A stretch of 7,440 nt of DNA from Oscillospiraceae bacterium (GTDB lineage Bacteria; Bacillota; Clostridia; UMGS1883), in the NCBI GenBank assembly GCA_015069065.1, contig SVJI01000069.1, positions 1-7,440 on the forward strand, read 5' to 3'. The notes beneath the pieces were generated by a model that was given only the letters and a program-made list of their open reading frames with translations, had not been told where the DNA came from and did not search any database. Shown piece after piece: positions 6,302 through 7,440 of the stretch (its first letter is position 1; the number at the start of each line of letters is the position of its first letter). The position numbers were made by a program, and so were the translations under genes.

Positions 6302-7138
6302 ATGAAAGTTCTTTCACTTAATTTGCTTGATAAAAAGACTGAGTACGATTTCATGCCAACTTTAACGGCATACCTTTTGGACGGAAATCCAAACGAAACA
6401 GAGGTAAGACCTGCCGTTCTTGTGATTCCCGGTGGCGGATACTCTCATGTATCCTACAGAGAAGGGGAGAGAGTGGCACTTTCATATAGTGCTGCCGGTT
6501 TCCACACATTCATACTTGACTATTGTGTAGCTCCGCACAAACATCCATACCCAATCATGAATGCAGCAAAATCATTGGAAATTATCCGTGCAAATGCAAA
6601 GGAATGGAATGTTGCTGCAGATAAAATTGCAGTATGCGGCTTTTCTGCAGGTGGACATTTGGCTGCTTCTATATCTACTTTGTGGAACAATAAAGATATT
6701 TTCTCAGCCGACCAGAATGCAAATAAACTTCACCGCCCTGATGCATCCATCTTGTGTTATCCTGTAATCACCTGTGGAGAGCATGCTCACAAAGGTTCTT
6801 TCATAAGTCTTACAGGCAGTGAAACAGAGAATGAACTTTGGAAAAAGTTATCCCTTGAAAACCATGTGGATGAAAATACTCCACCTGCATTCTTGTGGCA
6901 TACATATACCGATGCTGGTGTTCCCGTTGAAAACAGCTTGCTGTATGCAGGTGCGCTCAGAAAATACGATATACCATTTGAAATGCATATATATCCTGAT
7001 GGTCCTCACGGAATGTCAAGAGTAAGCGATGAAACTTACTGGAATGTTCCTAAATTTACACGCGATTATCCATGGATTCAGCAATCTATTGAGTGGCTCT
7101 ATTTGAAATTTGGTATCACAAAAATCGAAAAGGAATGA
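6302..7138 (+). CDS. Alpha/beta hydrolase, acetyl-esterase-like
   Basis: This is a 278-residue serine hydrolase of the alpha/beta fold, related to the Aes / acetylxylan-esterase-like group that removes acyl or acetyl esters from small or sugar-linked substrates. Visible features in order: the oxyanion-hole stretch PGGGY at 43-47 (HGGG-like); nucleophile elbow GFSAGG at 113-118 with Ser115; the acid Asp204 in TDAGVPVEN; and His236 in DGPHG. The triad is complete. There is no signal peptide or membrane segment, so it should act in the cytoplasm, perhaps on imported deacylation substrates; the true substrate cannot be read from sequence. The start is firm: AGGAGGT (6289-6295) lies 6 nt before the ATG. 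It has its own promoter and its stop overlaps the thiN start (ATGA), so both are on one transcript. Confidence 0.93.
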   Translation: MKVLSLNLLDKKTEYDFMPTLTAYLLDGNPNETEVRPAVLVIPGGGYSHVSYREGERVALSYSAAGFHTFILDYCVAPHKHPYPIMNAAKSLEIIRANAKEWNVAADKIAVCGFSAGGHLAASISTLWNNKDIFSADQNANKLHRPDASILCYPVITCGEHAHKGSFISLTGSETENELWKKLSLENHVDENTPPAFLWHTYTDAGVPVENSLLYAGALRKYDIPFEMHIYPDGPHGMSRVSDETYWNVPKFTRDYPWIQQSIEWLYLKFGITKIEKE

Positions 7139-7440
7139 GTGTCATAGAAAACAAAATTTGTTATATTGTTGCAGCGTGCAGGGATTTTTGCGACGGAATA
7201 TCCTTTTCTCCTGATGAAAATGACATTGTCATAGCAGCAGATGGAGGGTATGATATTTTAAAGTGCATGGGGATCGAGCCAAACATATTGTTAGGGGATT
7301 TTGATTCTATCTCGCAAATACCTTCACATAAAAATGTAATTAAACATCCTGTAGAAAAGGATGATACAGACACCTATCTTGCATATAAACTGGGATGGGA
7401 AAAGGGATACAGAAATTTCGTTATTTTCGGAGGAATCGGT
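7135..7440 (+). CDS. thiN: Thiamine pyrophosphokinase, N-terminal part (3' end outside window)
   Basis: This is the first 102 codons of a ThiN-type thiamine pyrophosphokinase, a cytoplasmic enzyme that transfers pyrophosphate from ATP to thiamine, making thiamine diphosphate. Visible family motifs are AADGGYDIL (about residues 37-45), GIEPNILLGDFDSI (about 49-62), the EKDDTDTYLAYK block (about 75-86) and the start of the GGIGG-type loop at the window edge. The Asp-rich motifs bind metal and nucleotide. The ATG overlaps the esterase stop as ATGA. The AAAAGGA that could serve as ribosome binding site (7128-7134) directly abuts the ATG, which is too close for normal use, so translation probably relies on coupling to the esterase. 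In other Firmicutes thiN usually follows rsgA and rpe; here it follows an esterase. No TPP riboswitch is visible. Confidence 0.93.
   Translation, partial: MSVIENKICYIVAACRDFCDGISFSPDENDIVIAADGGYDILKCMGIEPNILLGDFDSISQIPSHKNVIKHPVEKDDTDTYLAYKLGWEKGYRNFVIFGGIG

Noticed and set aside
6840..7000. Possible thiamine-related riboswitch in front of thiN
   Set aside because: The sequence upstream of thiN is esterase coding sequence, and the esterase leader is only about 25 nt, so there is no room for a TPP aptamer and no matching motif is seen.

Overview
The window is a compact, AT-rich stretch of a bacterial chromosome, most likely from an anaerobic Clostridia-type Firmicute. This rests on the low G+C content, strong AGGAGG-like ribosome binding sites, a rubrerythrin (an enzyme of anaerobes), the lon-ysxC gene pair, a secreted protein with a copper-amine-oxidase-N 'stalk' domain, and a ThiN-type thiamine pyrophosphokinase. 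No closer taxon can be supported.

Layout: (1) Positions 1-1266 read rightward. They hold the 3' third of dnaE (replicative DNA polymerase III alpha), a promoter, a 62-residue conserved-type small protein, and a strong symmetric terminator. (2) Positions 1275-6102 read leftward. Rubrerythrin has its own likely promoter and converges on the shared terminator. Upstream of it lies a tight three-gene operon, transcribed in the order secreted stalk-parvulin foldase, lon, ysxC: 10 bp separate the first two genes and the last two overlap by 14 bp. (3) Positions 6103-6301 are a divergent intergenic region with one promoter facing each way. (4) Positions 6302-7440 read rightward: a cytoplasmic alpha/beta-hydrolase esterase, coupled by an ATGA overlap to the start of thiN, which runs off the window.

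The leftward operon has a protein-quality-control and biogenesis theme: an extracytoplasmic prolyl isomerase, the cytoplasmic ATP-dependent protease Lon, and a ribosome-assembly GTPase. The rest is replication, oxidative-stress defence and cofactor metabolism. All complete genes look intact. No mobile element, CRISPR array, tRNA, rRNA or riboswitch was recognised. I see no evidence of a novel defence or other undescribed multi-gene system. The most unusual points are the foldase architecture and its position before lon, the unlinked-looking esterase-thiN coupling, and a few AT-rich palindromes in the control regions.
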